Assembly (NCBI GenBank): GCA_965277055.1 | Contig: OZ255703.1 | Location: forward strand, 1,488,001 to 1,552,000 | Length of the DNA: 64,000 nt | Reading direction: 5' to 3' | DNA from: CBDCHC01 sp965277055 | GTDB taxonomy: Bacteria > Pseudomonadota > Gammaproteobacteria > PS1 > Pseudothioglobaceae | Part shown: one piece after another, positions 1-9,102 of the stretch | How positions within the stretch are numbered: the first letter of the stretch is position 1 | Layout: each line of letters begins with the position of its first letter | Translations under genes and position numbers: made by a program | The notes under the pieces: generated by a model | What the model was told of the DNA's origin: nothing | Seen by the model: only the letters and a program-made list of their open reading frames with translations | Database searches by the model: none

Positions 1-61
1 CATTAAGAAAAATAGCAAGAATGCGTTTGTCGAGGTAGCTATTAGCAATGGTTTTGAGCAT
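1..61 (-). CDS. ampG: AmpG-like muropeptide permease, N-terminal fragment
   Basis: Only the first 20 codons lie in the window; the gene runs off the left edge on the minus strand. The start is the ATG at 59-61 and the visible protein begins MLKTIANSYLDKRILAIFLN. The YLDKRILAI stretch resembles the start of AmpG, the inner-membrane permease that imports anhydromuropeptides for recycling. It starts 8 nt after the stop of the YkuD-domain gene, a cell-wall enzyme, which fits a peptidoglycan theme and co-transcription. The identification rests on very few residues and could be another MFS-type permease. Confidence 0.45.
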   Translation of the reverse strand, partial: MLKTIANSYLDKRILAIFLN

Positions 62-69
62 GAAGAGGA

Positions 70-495
70 TTATTCTATAGTAACACTATCACCACATTTT
101 ACTAAATTAAAGAGCTTTATAATATCTGTATTACTCATGCGAATACAGCCTATAGATGCAGGAGAACCTAATAAATGTTCTTCATTGGTTCCATGAAGGT
201 AGATATAGCGTTCTTTAGTATTAGCATTATGAGTTTCTACACCTTCTAGCCAGAGGATGCGGCTTAATATTAGATCCTCAGGAGTGGGAAGCGTATCCCA
301 AACACCTATTGGTATTCTGCCGTTAAATATGGTGTAAATTGGTGCTTGTTCACCGATTTTTTCACAGATAATGAATTTGCCACGTGGAGTTTTGTAGGAA
401 TTATGTTCTTCGCCTAACCCATACTGAGAAGTACTCACTGGGTAAGAGTGCTGATTCATTGTAAGGGTTTGAGTGTGGGTATCAATGTGTAGCAT
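70..495 (-). CDS. L,D-transpeptidase family protein (YkuD domain), no signal peptide
   Basis: A compact protein of about 141 residues made almost entirely of a YkuD catalytic domain. The active-site signature is plain near the C-terminus: an HGT motif followed by GSPASIGCIRMSN, giving the conserved His, catalytic Cys and Arg. Family members form or modify L,D-crosslinks in peptidoglycan using the Cys as nucleophile. I place the start at the ATG at 493-495 (MLHIDTHTQ) rather than seven codons upstream, because that leaves only a 14-nt overlap with the preceding sbmA-like gene. No signal peptide or membrane segment is visible, which is unusual for an enzyme acting in the periplasm; it may belong to the leaderless ErfK/YbiS-related group with unclear substrates. 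Confidence 0.8.
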   Translation of the reverse strand: MLHIDTHTQTLTMNQHSYPVSTSQYGLGEEHNSYKTPRGKFIICEKIGEQAPIYTIFNGRIPIGVWDTLPTPEDLILSRILWLEGVETHNANTKERYIYLHGTNEEHLLGSPASIGCIRMSNTDIIKLFNLVKCGDSVTIE

Positions 496-1447
496 GCTGT
501 AATAAATGTTTTTCAAACTCTTTTAATCTTTTAATTACTGACATAAACTCTGTAATATCTGTCCATCTATCAATTAAATATGAAAAACTGTCATTGACTT
601 TGTCAAATGCATTGCGAGTTTGGACTAATACTCCTAACGTAATTACTCCAGTAAATAACGAAGGTGCCATAATTACGTATGGAATAATCCAAACTATTTG
701 AGTGTATAAATTACTCCATAATGAAAAATACGAATAATGATTAAAGATCCTAAAATAGTTAAACCTTAACCCAAGGAATAATTCAAAGATAGTAGGCACA
801 TCCGCATATTTTTTATCATCTTCTGAGAGTACGAGTTGTTTTCTATAGGCTGCTTCTACTTTTTGGTTATTGTACTCTAGTCCTGGAAGTTTAATTCCAA
901 CAATATAAGACACCAAAATACCTCCAAGAGAAGTAATAAGAGCAATCCAGACTAAAGAGCCTTGAATATCACTAATAATTGGTAGTGAAATTTTGCTTGA
1001 TAAATCCCATAAAATAGGAATAAATGCTATAAGTGTTAAAATAGCTTTAAATAACCCAATTCCTAGGCTTTGAAAAATTTTAGCAAATTTATATGTGTCT
1101 TCTTGTATCCGTTGGGAGGCTCCTTCTATACTTTTAGGGTTATTTTCCCACAAAGGAAGATAATATTCGTTCATTGCTTGGCGCCATCTAAATGCGAAAT
1201 GATTTGCAAAGTATGAAGCGAGCACTGCAATAAAGATAAAAGGAATAACAATAGTTAAAGCTTTAATAAATGATTGCCAGAATGCTTCAATATCATTAGC
1301 CTTTTGTAAAATATCGTAAAACTCACTATACCAATCATTGAGCTGAACAGTTACCCAAACATTGAGCCAAATAACCCCGAATAAAAAAATTATTCCACCC
1401 CATGCCCAGAGCGCCCATTTTTTGGTACCAAAAAAGCTTTTTAGCAT
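482..1447 (-). CDS. sbmA: SbmA/BacA-like peptide transporter
   Basis: A 321-residue multi-spanning inner-membrane protein with the SbmA/BacA signature, including FRWRQAMNEYYLPLW, EGASQRIQEDT, a VGIKLPGLEY segment followed by NQKVEAAYRKQLV, and a C-terminal segment with SYLIDRW. The family imports proline-rich antimicrobial peptides, bleomycin-type drugs and, in rhizobia, host peptides, driven by the proton gradient rather than ATP. E. coli SbmA is about 400 residues; this protein lacks roughly the first 80, so one or two N-terminal helices are missing, but the conserved core is intact. It lies 16 nt downstream of ileS and overlaps the YkuD gene, so it probably belongs to the same transcript. 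Confidence 0.8.
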   Translation of the reverse strand: MLKSFFGTKKWALWAWGGIIFLFGVIWLNVWVTVQLNDWYSEFYDILQKANDIEAFWQSFIKALTIVIPFIFIAVLASYFANHFAFRWRQAMNEYYLPLWENNPKSIEGASQRIQEDTYKFAKIFQSLGIGLFKAILTLIAFIPILWDLSSKISLPIISDIQGSLVWIALITSLGGILVSYIVGIKLPGLEYNNQKVEAAYRKQLVLSEDDKKYADVPTIFELFLGLRFNYFRIFNHYSYFSLWSNLYTQIVWIIPYVIMAPSLFTGVITLGVLVQTRNAFDKVNDSFSYLIDRWTDITEFMSVIKRLKEFEKHLLQHATH

Positions 1448-1463
1448 AATAGGGTATTATTTA

Positions 1464-4172
1464 TTAGCAAAATTTTCTTACCTCTCCTTCACCAGTAATA
1501 TTTTCTACACATCGGGTGCAAATTTCTGGATGATCGGGGTCTGTGCCAATATCTTCACGCTTATGCCAACAACGCACACATTTTTTATGAGTGCTTTTTT
1601 TAACTTTAATAGCCAGTTCATCTGCACGGTGAAGACGTGCATCAGATGTAATGAAGATAAAACGCAACTCATCACCAAAGGTAGCGAGTGTTTCATATAT
1701 TTTTGTAGGTGCATAAATATCCACTTCGCAATCTAAGTTAGAGCCAATCTCTTTGGTTGCACGCATTGATTCCATTTGGGCTTTAATATCCTTAGATAAT
1801 TCACGAGCAGTTTCAATTGCTTCTGAATCAAACGAATAATTAAGGCGTAAAAATTCTTGTGTGAAAATACTCCCTGTATTACCCGGCACATATTGCCATA
1901 CTTCTTCTGCGGTAAATGAAAGTACTGGGCTTAATAAGCGTACCATACAGTGAGTGAGGTGATATAGTGCTGTTTGTGCAGAGCGTCTTGCATGGGAGTT
2001 TGTCATGGTGGTATATTGTCTATCTTTAATGACATCAAGATAGAATCCACCTAATTCATTAGTCGCAAAGTTCACTAATGACTTGATAATATTATGAAAG
2101 TTATAGCTTTCATATTCCTTCATAATTTCTATCTCAAGTGCACTCATTTGACTAACTATCCATTTATCTAGGTCAAGCATATCATCTAACTCTACAAGGT
2201 CAGTACTTGGCTCAAACTCAGCCATATTGGCAAGCATAAAACGAATGGTGTTTCGTAAGCGTCTATAGGTGTCTGCACTGCGTTTTAAGATTTCATCAGA
2301 AACACTCATTTCACCTGTGTAATCAGTAGAAGCAATCCATAAGCGCAAAATATCTGCTCCGAGTGAATTAGCTACTTTTTGCGGACTCATCACATTACCC
2401 ACAGATTTACTCATTTTTTTACCTTCGCCATCTACTGTAAAACCGTGAGTAAGTACCTGTTTGTATGGTGCTATGCCATGTGTTGCTACACTTGATAGCA
2501 GCGAAGATTGAAACCAACCACGATGTTGATCAGAGCCTTCTAGATATAAGTCTGCGGGATATGTTAAATCATCTCTTGCAGCAAGCACTGAAAAAAATGA
2601 CACTCCAGAGTCAAACCATACATCAAGTGTATCAGTCATTTTTTCATAGTCATCACTCACCCCAAAGTGAGTATTATCTTTATCAAACCACGCATCAATA
2701 CTACCTTCTTCAATTTGTTTGGCAATTTCCTCAAGGAGGGTATCAGTTTTTGGATGTAATTCGCCAGTTTCTTTATGGATAAAGAGTGGAATAGGACTAC
2801 CCCAAAAACGCTGTCTGGAAATGCACCAATCAGGTCTATTTTCAATCATCAATTTAATACGCTCTTCGCCCCAATTTGGTACCCAATCTACTTGTTTAAT
2901 TTCTTCAAGAGCTTTTGTTCTTAATGATTTTTTATCCATAGAAATAAACCATTGTGGAGTCGCACGGTAAATAACTGGTGTTTTATGTCTCCAGCAGTGG
3001 GCATAGGAATGGTTGAATTTTTGATGATGCAAGAGACTTTGGGTTTCGATGAGTTTAGTAATAATGGCATCATTAGCTTTTAAAACAAATAATCCCGCAA
3101 AAAACTCAGTTGATTCTAGATATACTCCATTCCCACCTACAGGGTTGGTTACAGGTAAATCATACTTTAGTCCTACTTCAAAGTCTTCTTGACCATGTGC
3201 AGGGGCAGTGTGTACTAAACCTGTTCCTGAGTCATCACCTACATGATCCCCTAGGACAATAGGCACTTCTTTATTGTAAAACGGGTGCTTGACGTTGGCG
3301 TGCTCAAGTTCGTTTCCTAAAATGGTTTCATTGGTAACTACTGCTGCATATTTCTCAGCAAGAGTATTTGCTAGATTTTGTGCTACTAAGTAATATGCAC
3401 CAGATTTTTCAAGTAAAGTATAGGTAATCTCAGGATGAACTGCAACTCCTTCATTGGCAGGTAGCGTCCATGGCGTAGTAGTCCAGATAACAGCAGAGAC
3501 TTGTTTGTCTCCAAATATATCGCCAGTAAAAGCAAAAGCAACATCTACTGCATCACTTTCTTTGTCCTGATATTCTACCTCTGCTTCAGCTAGTGAAGAT
3601 TGGCAGTCACAGCACCAATGTACGGGCTTATAACCTTTAACTAAATGCCCATTAGCAATCATTTTGGCTAATGCACGTACAATATTTGCTTCGTACGCAA
3701 AGGCTTTAGTTTGATAAGGATGTTTATAGTCTCCCAATACTCCGAGGCGCTTAAAATCAGCCATTTGTCCACTAATTTGATTATCAGCATAGGTTCTGCA
3801 AGCTTCTCTAAAGGTTTTGGCATCAATTTTGTGACCAACCTTACCTTTTTTCTTTTCAACATTAAGCTCAATTGGTAAGCCGTGGCAATCCCATCCTGGG
3901 ACATACGGAGCATTAAATCCTGCTAAGGTTTTGGATTTAACAATAATATCTTTTAATACTTTATTGACCGCATGACCAATATGAATATCTCCATTTGCAT
4001 AAGGAGGGCCATCATGTAAGATAAACTTTGGTTTATGCTTAGTTTCTGTTTGAATATGTTCATAGAGATGCTCGTATTCCCATTTTTTAGCAATGGTGGG
4101 TTCTTTAGTAGCAAGATTTCCTTTCATTTGGAAATCTGTATGAGGTAAATTTAGTGTATTTTTATAATCCAT
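1464..4172 (-). CDS. ileS: isoleucyl-tRNA synthetase
   Basis: A 902-residue class I aminoacyl-tRNA synthetase that charges tRNA-Ile in the cytoplasm. The HIGH motif is at residues 64-67 within GPPYANGDIHIGH, and KMSKS at about 586-590. An editing (CP1) domain is inserted between them, and a C-terminal zinc-binding region carries CVRCWHK and CTRC. Length matches the bacterial type-1 enzyme (about 930 in E. coli). The usual gammaproteobacterial neighbours ribF and lspA are absent; instead two small hydrophobic ORFs lie upstream and the sbmA-like gene follows. Confidence 0.97.
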   Translation of the reverse strand: MDYKNTLNLPHTDFQMKGNLATKEPTIAKKWEYEHLYEHIQTETKHKPKFILHDGPPYANGDIHIGHAVNKVLKDIIVKSKTLAGFNAPYVPGWDCHGLPIELNVEKKKGKVGHKIDAKTFREACRTYADNQISGQMADFKRLGVLGDYKHPYQTKAFAYEANIVRALAKMIANGHLVKGYKPVHWCCDCQSSLAEAEVEYQDKESDAVDVAFAFTGDIFGDKQVSAVIWTTTPWTLPANEGVAVHPEITYTLLEKSGAYYLVAQNLANTLAEKYAAVVTNETILGNELEHANVKHPFYNKEVPIVLGDHVGDDSGTGLVHTAPAHGQEDFEVGLKYDLPVTNPVGGNGVYLESTEFFAGLFVLKANDAIITKLIETQSLLHHQKFNHSYAHCWRHKTPVIYRATPQWFISMDKKSLRTKALEEIKQVDWVPNWGEERIKLMIENRPDWCISRQRFWGSPIPLFIHKETGELHPKTDTLLEEIAKQIEEGSIDAWFDKDNTHFGVSDDYEKMTDTLDVWFDSGVSFFSVLAARDDLTYPADLYLEGSDQHRGWFQSSLLSSVATHGIAPYKQVLTHGFTVDGEGKKMSKSVGNVMSPQKVANSLGADILRLWIASTDYTGEMSVSDEILKRSADTYRRLRNTIRFMLANMAEFEPSTDLVELDDMLDLDKWIVSQMSALEIEIMKEYESYNFHNIIKSLVNFATNELGGFYLDVIKDRQYTTMTNSHARRSAQTALYHLTHCMVRLLSPVLSFTAEEVWQYVPGNTGSIFTQEFLRLNYSFDSEAIETARELSKDIKAQMESMRATKEIGSNLDCEVDIYAPTKIYETLATFGDELRFIFITSDARLHRADELAIKVKKSTHKKCVRCWHKREDIGTDPDHPEICTRCVENITGEGEVRKFC

Positions 4173-4324
4173 AAGTGAACTAATGAGTCAGGAAAGGTTG
4201 TTTGGCAAAGTATTTCAGCAGTACTAAGCGAGCAATATGTAGAGTTTTTAGTCTTTTTAAAGACTTTTGCTATTACCAAACCAATAAAGGTAAAAATGAT
4301 AAGAATAACTATAGAAGCAATCAT
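4151..4324 (-). CDS. small membrane protein, hypothetical
   Basis: A 57-codon ORF with an ATG at 4322-4324, ending 22 nt inside ileS in another frame. It starts with a strong hydrophobic helix (IASIVILIIFTFIGLVIA) followed by a basic KVFKKTKN patch, as in single-pass membrane proteins with a cytoplasmic tail. It sits in the 436-nt gap upstream of ileS on the same strand, and its overlap with ileS would suit translational coupling. I do not recognise a family; it may be a chance ORF. Confidence 0.35.
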   Translation of the reverse strand: MIASIVILIIFTFIGLVIAKVFKKTKNSTYCSLSTAEILCQTTFPDSLVHLWIIKIH

Positions 4325-4345
4325 TGTTACATCAATGTGTATTCT

Positions 4346-4486
4346 CTAAGAGAGTACTAAAGACAGTACCACACCAATAATATGGTGTACAAACCATAGA
4401 GCGATAAGTACAGGAATTACCAAGATTGGGGCAGCTAGCCAAGCCATGGTAAGGGCAAATAGGATTGCGAAAGCATAAAAGTACAT
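4346..4486 (-). CDS. small hydrophobic ORF, hypothetical
   Basis: A 46-codon ORF starting at the ATG at 4484-4486, almost entirely hydrophobic (two potential helices, for example FAILFALTMAWLAAP and ILVIPVLIALWFV). It lies just downstream of a good -10 box and 21 nt upstream of the next small membrane ORF, so the two could be expressed together ahead of ileS. No family is recognised. An HH pair between the second helix and the end is the only notable feature. Confidence 0.3.
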   Translation of the reverse strand: MYFYAFAILFALTMAWLAAPILVIPVLIALWFVHHIIGVVLSLVLS

Positions 4487-4493
4487 ACTAGTA

Positions 4494-4499
4494 ATTATA
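4494..4499 (-). promoter_or_regulatory. probable -10 box for the ileS transcript
   Basis: On the minus strand a perfect TATAAT lies about 8 nt upstream of the first small ORF. A TTGATT hexamer is found 19 nt further upstream, longer than the optimal 17-nt spacing. This is the best sigma-70-like promoter seen between hda and ileS. Confidence 0.4.
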
Positions 4500-4608
4500 C
4501 ACAATATCAGTACCAAATAATCAAGCTAGATGAGTAAAGTCAAAACTCACTTATCGATAAAGGTCTAGCAGTCAAAACACAGGCAAATACTAAAATTCTA
4601 CGATAGAA

Positions 4609-5262
4609 CTATTCTATCACTGTTCTTTTAATGAAACTAGTGGTAATTTTTGCTTTGTGAATGAGTGCTTGGGTATTAATATATTGAATAGTTTGCATGA
4701 GTTTTTTCAAATCTCTAGAGAAATTCGTAAATAAATATTCAATATGTTTTTCTTTAATAGCAAGAGAATGTTCTTTGATATATTGTAGTAATATGATTTT
4801 TTTTTCCTCGTCACTGAGTTCACTCATCTCAAGTTTGATAGATTTATTGATACGAGTATTTAAATCTTTAAATAAAGTCAGTGTATTATTATCTGAATGA
4901 GAACTGAGCACAATACATACATCTTGATTATATAAATCAAAGAGGTATTGCTGCATATCCATAGAGGCAAATTCAAGGTTATCAATGAAGATAATATCTA
5001 GTGATAGTTCGATTAAGTTCTCTAGAATAGGGGAGCTATGCTTTAAGTTTATATAGAGTGCATTGAGGTTTAGTTCAAGAGCATGTAGGGTATATGCCTG
5101 CATAATATGAGTTTTTCCATAGGTAGGGCCATAGATAAACATATTACCACTACGTGTTTCCAGTAGTATATCAAGTTGATAGAGTATATGGGCATTATCG
5201 CCTTTCACAAACCCTAATTTGGTAGGTGTTTTGGTAAGCGAAAATGGAATAATTTCTTGCAT
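4609..5262 (-). CDS. hda: DnaA-related regulatory inactivator Hda
   Basis: A 217-residue AAA+ protein matching Hda, which with the sliding clamp stimulates ATP hydrolysis by DnaA and prevents over-initiation of replication. The P-loop region reads YGPTYGKTH, a Walker-B-like IFIDNLE follows, and a C-terminal lid contains a sensor-2-like region. The open frame extends 85 codons further upstream but that stretch does not look like protein; the ATG at 5260-5262 gives MQEIIPFSLT and the usual Hda length (about 230). It is divergent from purM; hda and purM are near neighbours in many gammaproteobacteria. Confidence 0.88.
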   Translation of the reverse strand: MQEIIPFSLTKTPTKLGFVKGDNAHILYQLDILLETRSGNMFIYGPTYGKTHIMQAYTLHALELNLNALYINLKHSSPILENLIELSLDIIFIDNLEFASMDMQQYLFDLYNQDVCIVLSSHSDNNTLTLFKDLNTRINKSIKLEMSELSDEEKKIILLQYIKEHSLAIKEKHIEYLFTNFSRDLKKLMQTIQYINTQALIHKAKITTSFIKRTVIE

Positions 5263-5271
5263 AGTGGTTAC

Positions 5272-5332
5272 AACCCTAATATACAACCTAGTAGTATAAC
5301 CATAATATCTAGAATTAGGGTTAAAATAGCAC
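5272..5332. repeat. 9-bp inverted repeat between hda and purM
   Basis: AACCCTAAT at 5272-5280 is repeated in inverted orientation as ATTAGGGTT at 5324-5332, 43 nt apart, just upstream of hda in the hda-purM intergenic region. It could be a paired regulator site or coincidence; no known operator is recognised. Confidence 0.3.
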
Positions 5333-5428
5333 CAAGATGATAAACCAATGATAACTGGGTTATGCGTATTATAAAGATATTTATTAATGTCTTTATCACA
5401 TTTTTTATTTTGCATGCAAGGAAGAATA

Positions 5429-6427
5429 GTGTCAGGATTAACATATAAAGAGGCTGGAGTAGATATTGAAAAGGGAAATACCCTAGTAGAACAGATTAAG
5501 CCTTTTGCAAAATGCACTCAAATCCCGGGAGTGCTTGGTGGCTTGGGTGGTTTTGGTGGTGGCTTTGAATTACCTAGCGGATATACTAATCCAGTGTTGA
5601 TTTCTGGTACTGATGGAGTAGGTACAAAACTTAAACTTGCATTAGAGCTTGGGATTCATGATACGATTGGGATAGATTTAGTAGCTATGTGTGTCAATGA
5701 TATTGTGGTAACTGGTGCCAAACCACTATTCTTTTTAGATTATTATGCAACTTCAGAATTAGATACCAAAGTAGCTACTCAAGTGATTAAAGGTATTGCC
5801 AAAGGTTGTGTGCAGTCAGGATGTGCTTTAATTGGTGGGGAAACAGCTGAAATGCCCGGTATGTACAGTACAGGCGAATATGATTTAGCAGGGTTTAGTG
5901 TTGGTATTGTTGAAAAAAATAATATTATTGATGGTACAACCATTCAGAGCGGAGATCAGATTATTGCCCTAGGCTCTAGTGGTCCACATTCTAATGGTTA
6001 CTCTTTAATTCGTAAAATACTCTCTGCCACCAATGAGTTAGATGCATACAAACAACAATTACTGACTCCTACGCGCATTTATGTACAGTCTTTATTGCAA
6101 TTATTTAAATCAGTTAGTGTCAAAGGGATAGCACATATTACTGGTGGCGGACTATTAGAAAATATTCCACGGATACTTGCTACAGGAGTAGATGCTCAAA
6201 TTAATACTGCTTCTTGGCAAATGCAAGAAGTATTTACCGCTCTTAAAGATGTTGGTAATATAGACACAAATGAACTATACCGTGTATTAAATTGTGGAGT
6301 AGGTATGGTAGTAATAGTTAGTCCTGAAGATACTGATAAGACTATTCATTCGTTAGTAGAGAGTGGGGAACATGCGTGGCTCATCGGGGAAATTGTCGAT
6401 GGGACTAATCAGGTTATTCTCAGTTAA
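5429..6427 (+). CDS. purM: phosphoribosylformylglycinamidine cyclo-ligase
   Basis: PurM (AIR synthetase) catalyses the fifth step of purine biosynthesis, closing the imidazole ring with ATP. The family core is very clear: LTYKEAGVDIEKGN, GGLGGFGG, ISGTDGVGTKLKLA, DLVAMCVNDIVVTGAKPLF and GGETAEMPGMY. I choose the GTG at 5429, because AAGGA lies 6 nt before it and the resulting 332-residue protein begins close to LTYKEAG as in E. coli PurM. An ATG five codons upstream is possible but has no ribosome-binding site. It is followed by era after 2 nt; purN, its usual partner, is not here. Confidence 0.95.
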   Translation: MSGLTYKEAGVDIEKGNTLVEQIKPFAKCTQIPGVLGGLGGFGGGFELPSGYTNPVLISGTDGVGTKLKLALELGIHDTIGIDLVAMCVNDIVVTGAKPLFFLDYYATSELDTKVATQVIKGIAKGCVQSGCALIGGETAEMPGMYSTGEYDLAGFSVGIVEKNNIIDGTTIQSGDQIIALGSSGPHSNGYSLIRKILSATNELDAYKQQLLTPTRIYVQSLLQLFKSVSVKGIAHITGGGLLENIPRILATGVDAQINTASWQMQEVFTALKDVGNIDTNELYRVLNCGVGMVVIVSPEDTDKTIHSLVESGEHAWLIGEIVDGTNQVILS

Positions 6428-6429
6428 GA

Positions 6430-7323
6430 ATGTCAGACACTGCATTTAAATTTGGCTATATTGCTATTATTGGCAGACCCAATGTGGGTAAATCAACGCT
6501 TAGTAATGAGTTGATGGGTCAAAAAGTGGTGATTACTTCACATAAGGCGCAAACAACGAGACATAAAATACAACTCATAGATACTACACAGACCTATCAA
6601 ATGGTATTGTTAGATACCCCAGGGATGCATCTGGGAGAAACTAAAGCGCTCAATACTTATATGAATAGGGCTGCGAGCTCTTCAGTAGAAGGGGTGGATA
6701 TTATTATTTGGGTGGTAGAAGCCGACCGATTTACCAAGGAAGATGAAAAAGTATTAGAAACACTTAAACACTCTGAGACAAAGGTCTTTATTTTTGTAAA
6801 TAAAATTGACCGGGTTGCTGATAAATCAAAACTTATTACTATCTTACAAACTTTACAAGACCTCTTACCCAGTGGTGAATTAGTCCCTTTAAGTTGTTAT
6901 GATGCTAAAGATATTAAAAAAGTAAAACAACTCATTATCTCCGCGCTTCCTCAGGGTGAGGCATTGTTTTCCCCTGAATATATTACTACACATAATGAGC
7001 GATTTATGTTTGCTGAATTTATCAGAGAGAAATTGATGCGAAATTTGGCAAATGAAATTCCATATAATACTACCGTGACCATTGATAGAAGTTATGTCAA
7101 AAATGATATTCAGTATATATATGCTACAATTTACATTGTCAAACATTCGCAAAAAACTATTCTAATTGGCAAGAATGGGGCAATGCTGAAAAAAATAAGT
7201 ACTGATGCCCGAAAAACCATAGAAGGCTTTTTAGATAGCAAAGTCTACTTGAATTTATGGGTAAAAACTAAAGAAAATTGGACTGATAATAACCGTGATT
7301 TGATAGAATTTGGCTATACTTAG
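6430..7323 (+). CDS. era: GTPase Era
   Basis: A 297-residue Ras-like GTPase with a C-terminal KH domain that binds the 3' end of 16S rRNA and assists 30S subunit maturation. Visible motifs are G1 GRPNVGKS (about residues 15-22), the switch region around TTRHKI, G3 DTPGMH, and G4 NKID. The KH region contains ILIGKNGAMLKKIS. It sits between purM (2-nt gap) and recO (no gap), and the era-recO pair is a standard gammaproteobacterial arrangement, usually preceded by rnc, which is not present here. Confidence 0.96.
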   Translation: MSDTAFKFGYIAIIGRPNVGKSTLSNELMGQKVVITSHKAQTTRHKIQLIDTTQTYQMVLLDTPGMHLGETKALNTYMNRAASSSVEGVDIIIWVVEADRFTKEDEKVLETLKHSETKVFIFVNKIDRVADKSKLITILQTLQDLLPSGELVPLSCYDAKDIKKVKQLIISALPQGEALFSPEYITTHNERFMFAEFIREKLMRNLANEIPYNTTVTIDRSYVKNDIQYIYATIYIVKHSQKTILIGKNGAMLKKISTDARKTIEGFLDSKVYLNLWVKTKENWTDNNRDLIEFGYT

Positions 7324-8004
7324 ATGGTAAAAAATTCAATTATTGGGTTTATACTCCATAAACGTGCGTATCAAAATAACTCTGAACTGGTAGATATGCT
7401 CACTGATGAATATGGCAAAATTCGAGTTATTGCTAAATGGAGCAAAAACAGCAAAACCCCGCTTCAATCGCATACTCGTTTACGTGTTATTCTAACTGGA
7501 ACTGGAGAACTAAAGCGACTGCAAACCTATGAAATACATGATTATTTTCGTGAATATAATGGTGAAATGCTATTGCTGTTGAGTTATGTGAATGAACTCA
7601 TTATGAAATTAGTGCCTAATGGTCCTATTTCATTATGTAAGATATACTATTATGTCTTAGAACACTTAAGTAATGATGCAATGCATAATCAATATATTCT
7701 GCGTTTATTTGAGAGTACGTTATTAGCAGAGTTAGGCTATGGAATTGACTTTACTGCCGACCATCAAGGACGAGCTATTTCTTTAAGGCAGTACTATCTA
7801 TATATACAGGATGATGGCTTTATTCCTAGCGAACAAGGTGTAAAAGGGGCAGATATACTTTGTTATGCTAAAGAGAAAATACCCTCACCAGAGGGAATCA
7901 AGTATTATAAAGAGTTGAATAAATTGCGCTTACAACAACTTTTAGGTTCTACAATATTAGAGTCTAGAAAGTTGTATAAAGCGTTCAAGGCACACAATTT
8001 ATAG
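7324..8004 (+). CDS. recO: DNA repair protein RecO
   Basis: A 226-residue protein with the N-terminal OB-fold of RecO (GFILHKRAYQNNSELVDMLT, then a basic segment) and a helical C-terminal half. RecO loads RecA on SSB-coated DNA in the RecFOR pathway and anneals strands. The start codon directly follows the era stop, so translation is coupled. The zinc-binding Cys cluster seen in some RecO proteins is not apparent; only one central Cys (ILCYAKEK) is visible. Confidence 0.9.
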   Translation: MVKNSIIGFILHKRAYQNNSELVDMLTDEYGKIRVIAKWSKNSKTPLQSHTRLRVILTGTGELKRLQTYEIHDYFREYNGEMLLLLSYVNELIMKLVPNGPISLCKIYYYVLEHLSNDAMHNQYILRLFESTLLAELGYGIDFTADHQGRAISLRQYYLYIQDDGFIPSEQGVKGADILCYAKEKIPSPEGIKYYKELNKLRLQQLLGSTILESRKLYKAFKAHNL

Positions 8005-8061
8005 TGATACCATGAGTGAAAAATATTAAAATACACGGTTTATTTGTTTTATCGTGATATT

Positions 8062-9102
8062 ATGAATGCTGAAGAAATTAAAAGTCAATTAGCCCAAATT
8101 ACAGATATCCATACTGGTCTCACGCTCGATCAGGTAGTAGAATCTATTGATGGTAATGCTATTACATTGGTGCTTAATTATCCGGCAGCGAGTTATCATG
8201 ATGAATTAAAAGCGCAAATTACTGCATGTATTCCAAGCGCAACTATTGATATTCAAACTAAAATCAATACTTATACCACCCAAGCAGGTGTAGATAAAAT
8301 TGCTGAGGTGAAAAATATTATTGCCATAGCATCTGGTAAAGGTGGGGTGGGTAAATCTACTACTGCGGTTAACTTAGCGTTAGCATTGCAAGCAGAAGGG
8401 GCAAAAGTTGCTCTTCTTGATGCTGATATTTATGGACCAAGTCAACCAAGAATGCTTGGCTTACCAAAGTCAAAACCAGAAACAACTGGCGAGGGCAAGT
8501 TATTACCAATCTTGGGACACGGGATGCAAACTATGTCTATTGGGTATTTAGTAGATGAAGAATCTCCAATGATTTGGCGCGGTCCTATGGTGACTCAAGC
8601 ATTAGAGCAAATGCTTCGTGACACACTATGGCGTAAAATTGACTATATGATTATTGACTTGCCACCAGGAACTGGAGACATTCAATTAACTATGAGTCAA
8701 AAAATCCCAGTGAGTGGCTCTGTTATTGTAACCACTCCGCAAGATATCGCTCTTATTGATGCGAAAAAAGGTCTCAAAATGTTTGAGAAGGTAAACATTC
8801 CAATTCTTGGTATTGTTGAAAATATGAGTGTACATATTTGTTCTCAGTGTGGGCACGAAGAAGAAATCTTTGGTGTTGGTGGCGGCGAAGCAATGGCAAA
8901 AGAAGCTGGGGCTAATTTCTTAGGTGCTTTACCTCTTGAGAAAGATATTCGTGTAAATGTGGATAACGGGATGCCAACAGTAATGAAAGATCCAGAAAGT
9001 CGTGTAGCCGAGATTTATAAAACTATTGCTCGTAATACCGCTGCAAAATTGAGTTTACAAGATAAAGATGTAGCTGCCTTCCCAAGTATTACTATTGAGT
9101 AA
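8062..9102 (+). CDS. mrp: iron-sulfur cluster carrier protein Mrp/ApbC
   Basis: A P-loop ATPase of the MinD/Mrp family that carries and delivers 4Fe-4S clusters. It has an N-terminal MIP18-like (DUF59) domain of about 85 residues, then a deviant Walker A GKGGVGKST, DADIYGPSQPRM, a PPGTGD segment, and a CSQC pair near the C-terminus that binds the cluster in the dimer. I prefer the ATG at 8062 (MNAEEIKSQL) over one 18 nt upstream, because the upstream residues do not match the family. It stands alone, consistent with the isc genes at 42-45 kb making the clusters it carries. Confidence 0.93.
   Translation: MNAEEIKSQLAQITDIHTGLTLDQVVESIDGNAITLVLNYPAASYHDELKAQITACIPSATIDIQTKINTYTTQAGVDKIAEVKNIIAIASGKGGVGKSTTAVNLALALQAEGAKVALLDADIYGPSQPRMLGLPKSKPETTGEGKLLPILGHGMQTMSIGYLVDEESPMIWRGPMVTQALEQMLRDTLWRKIDYMIIDLPPGTGDIQLTMSQKIPVSGSVIVTTPQDIALIDAKKGLKMFEKVNIPILGIVENMSVHICSQCGHEEEIFGVGGGEAMAKEAGANFLGALPLEKDIRVNVDNGMPTVMKDPESRVAEIYKTIARNTAAKLSLQDKDVAAFPSITIE

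Noticed and set aside
5387..5428. Longer N-terminus for PurM
   Set aside because: No ribosome-binding site before the upstream start; the GTG at 5429 has AAGGA and fits the family length.
4609..5517. 302-codon open frame as one long protein
   Set aside because: The first 85 codons overlap purM and do not look like protein; an internal ATG gives a normal Hda.
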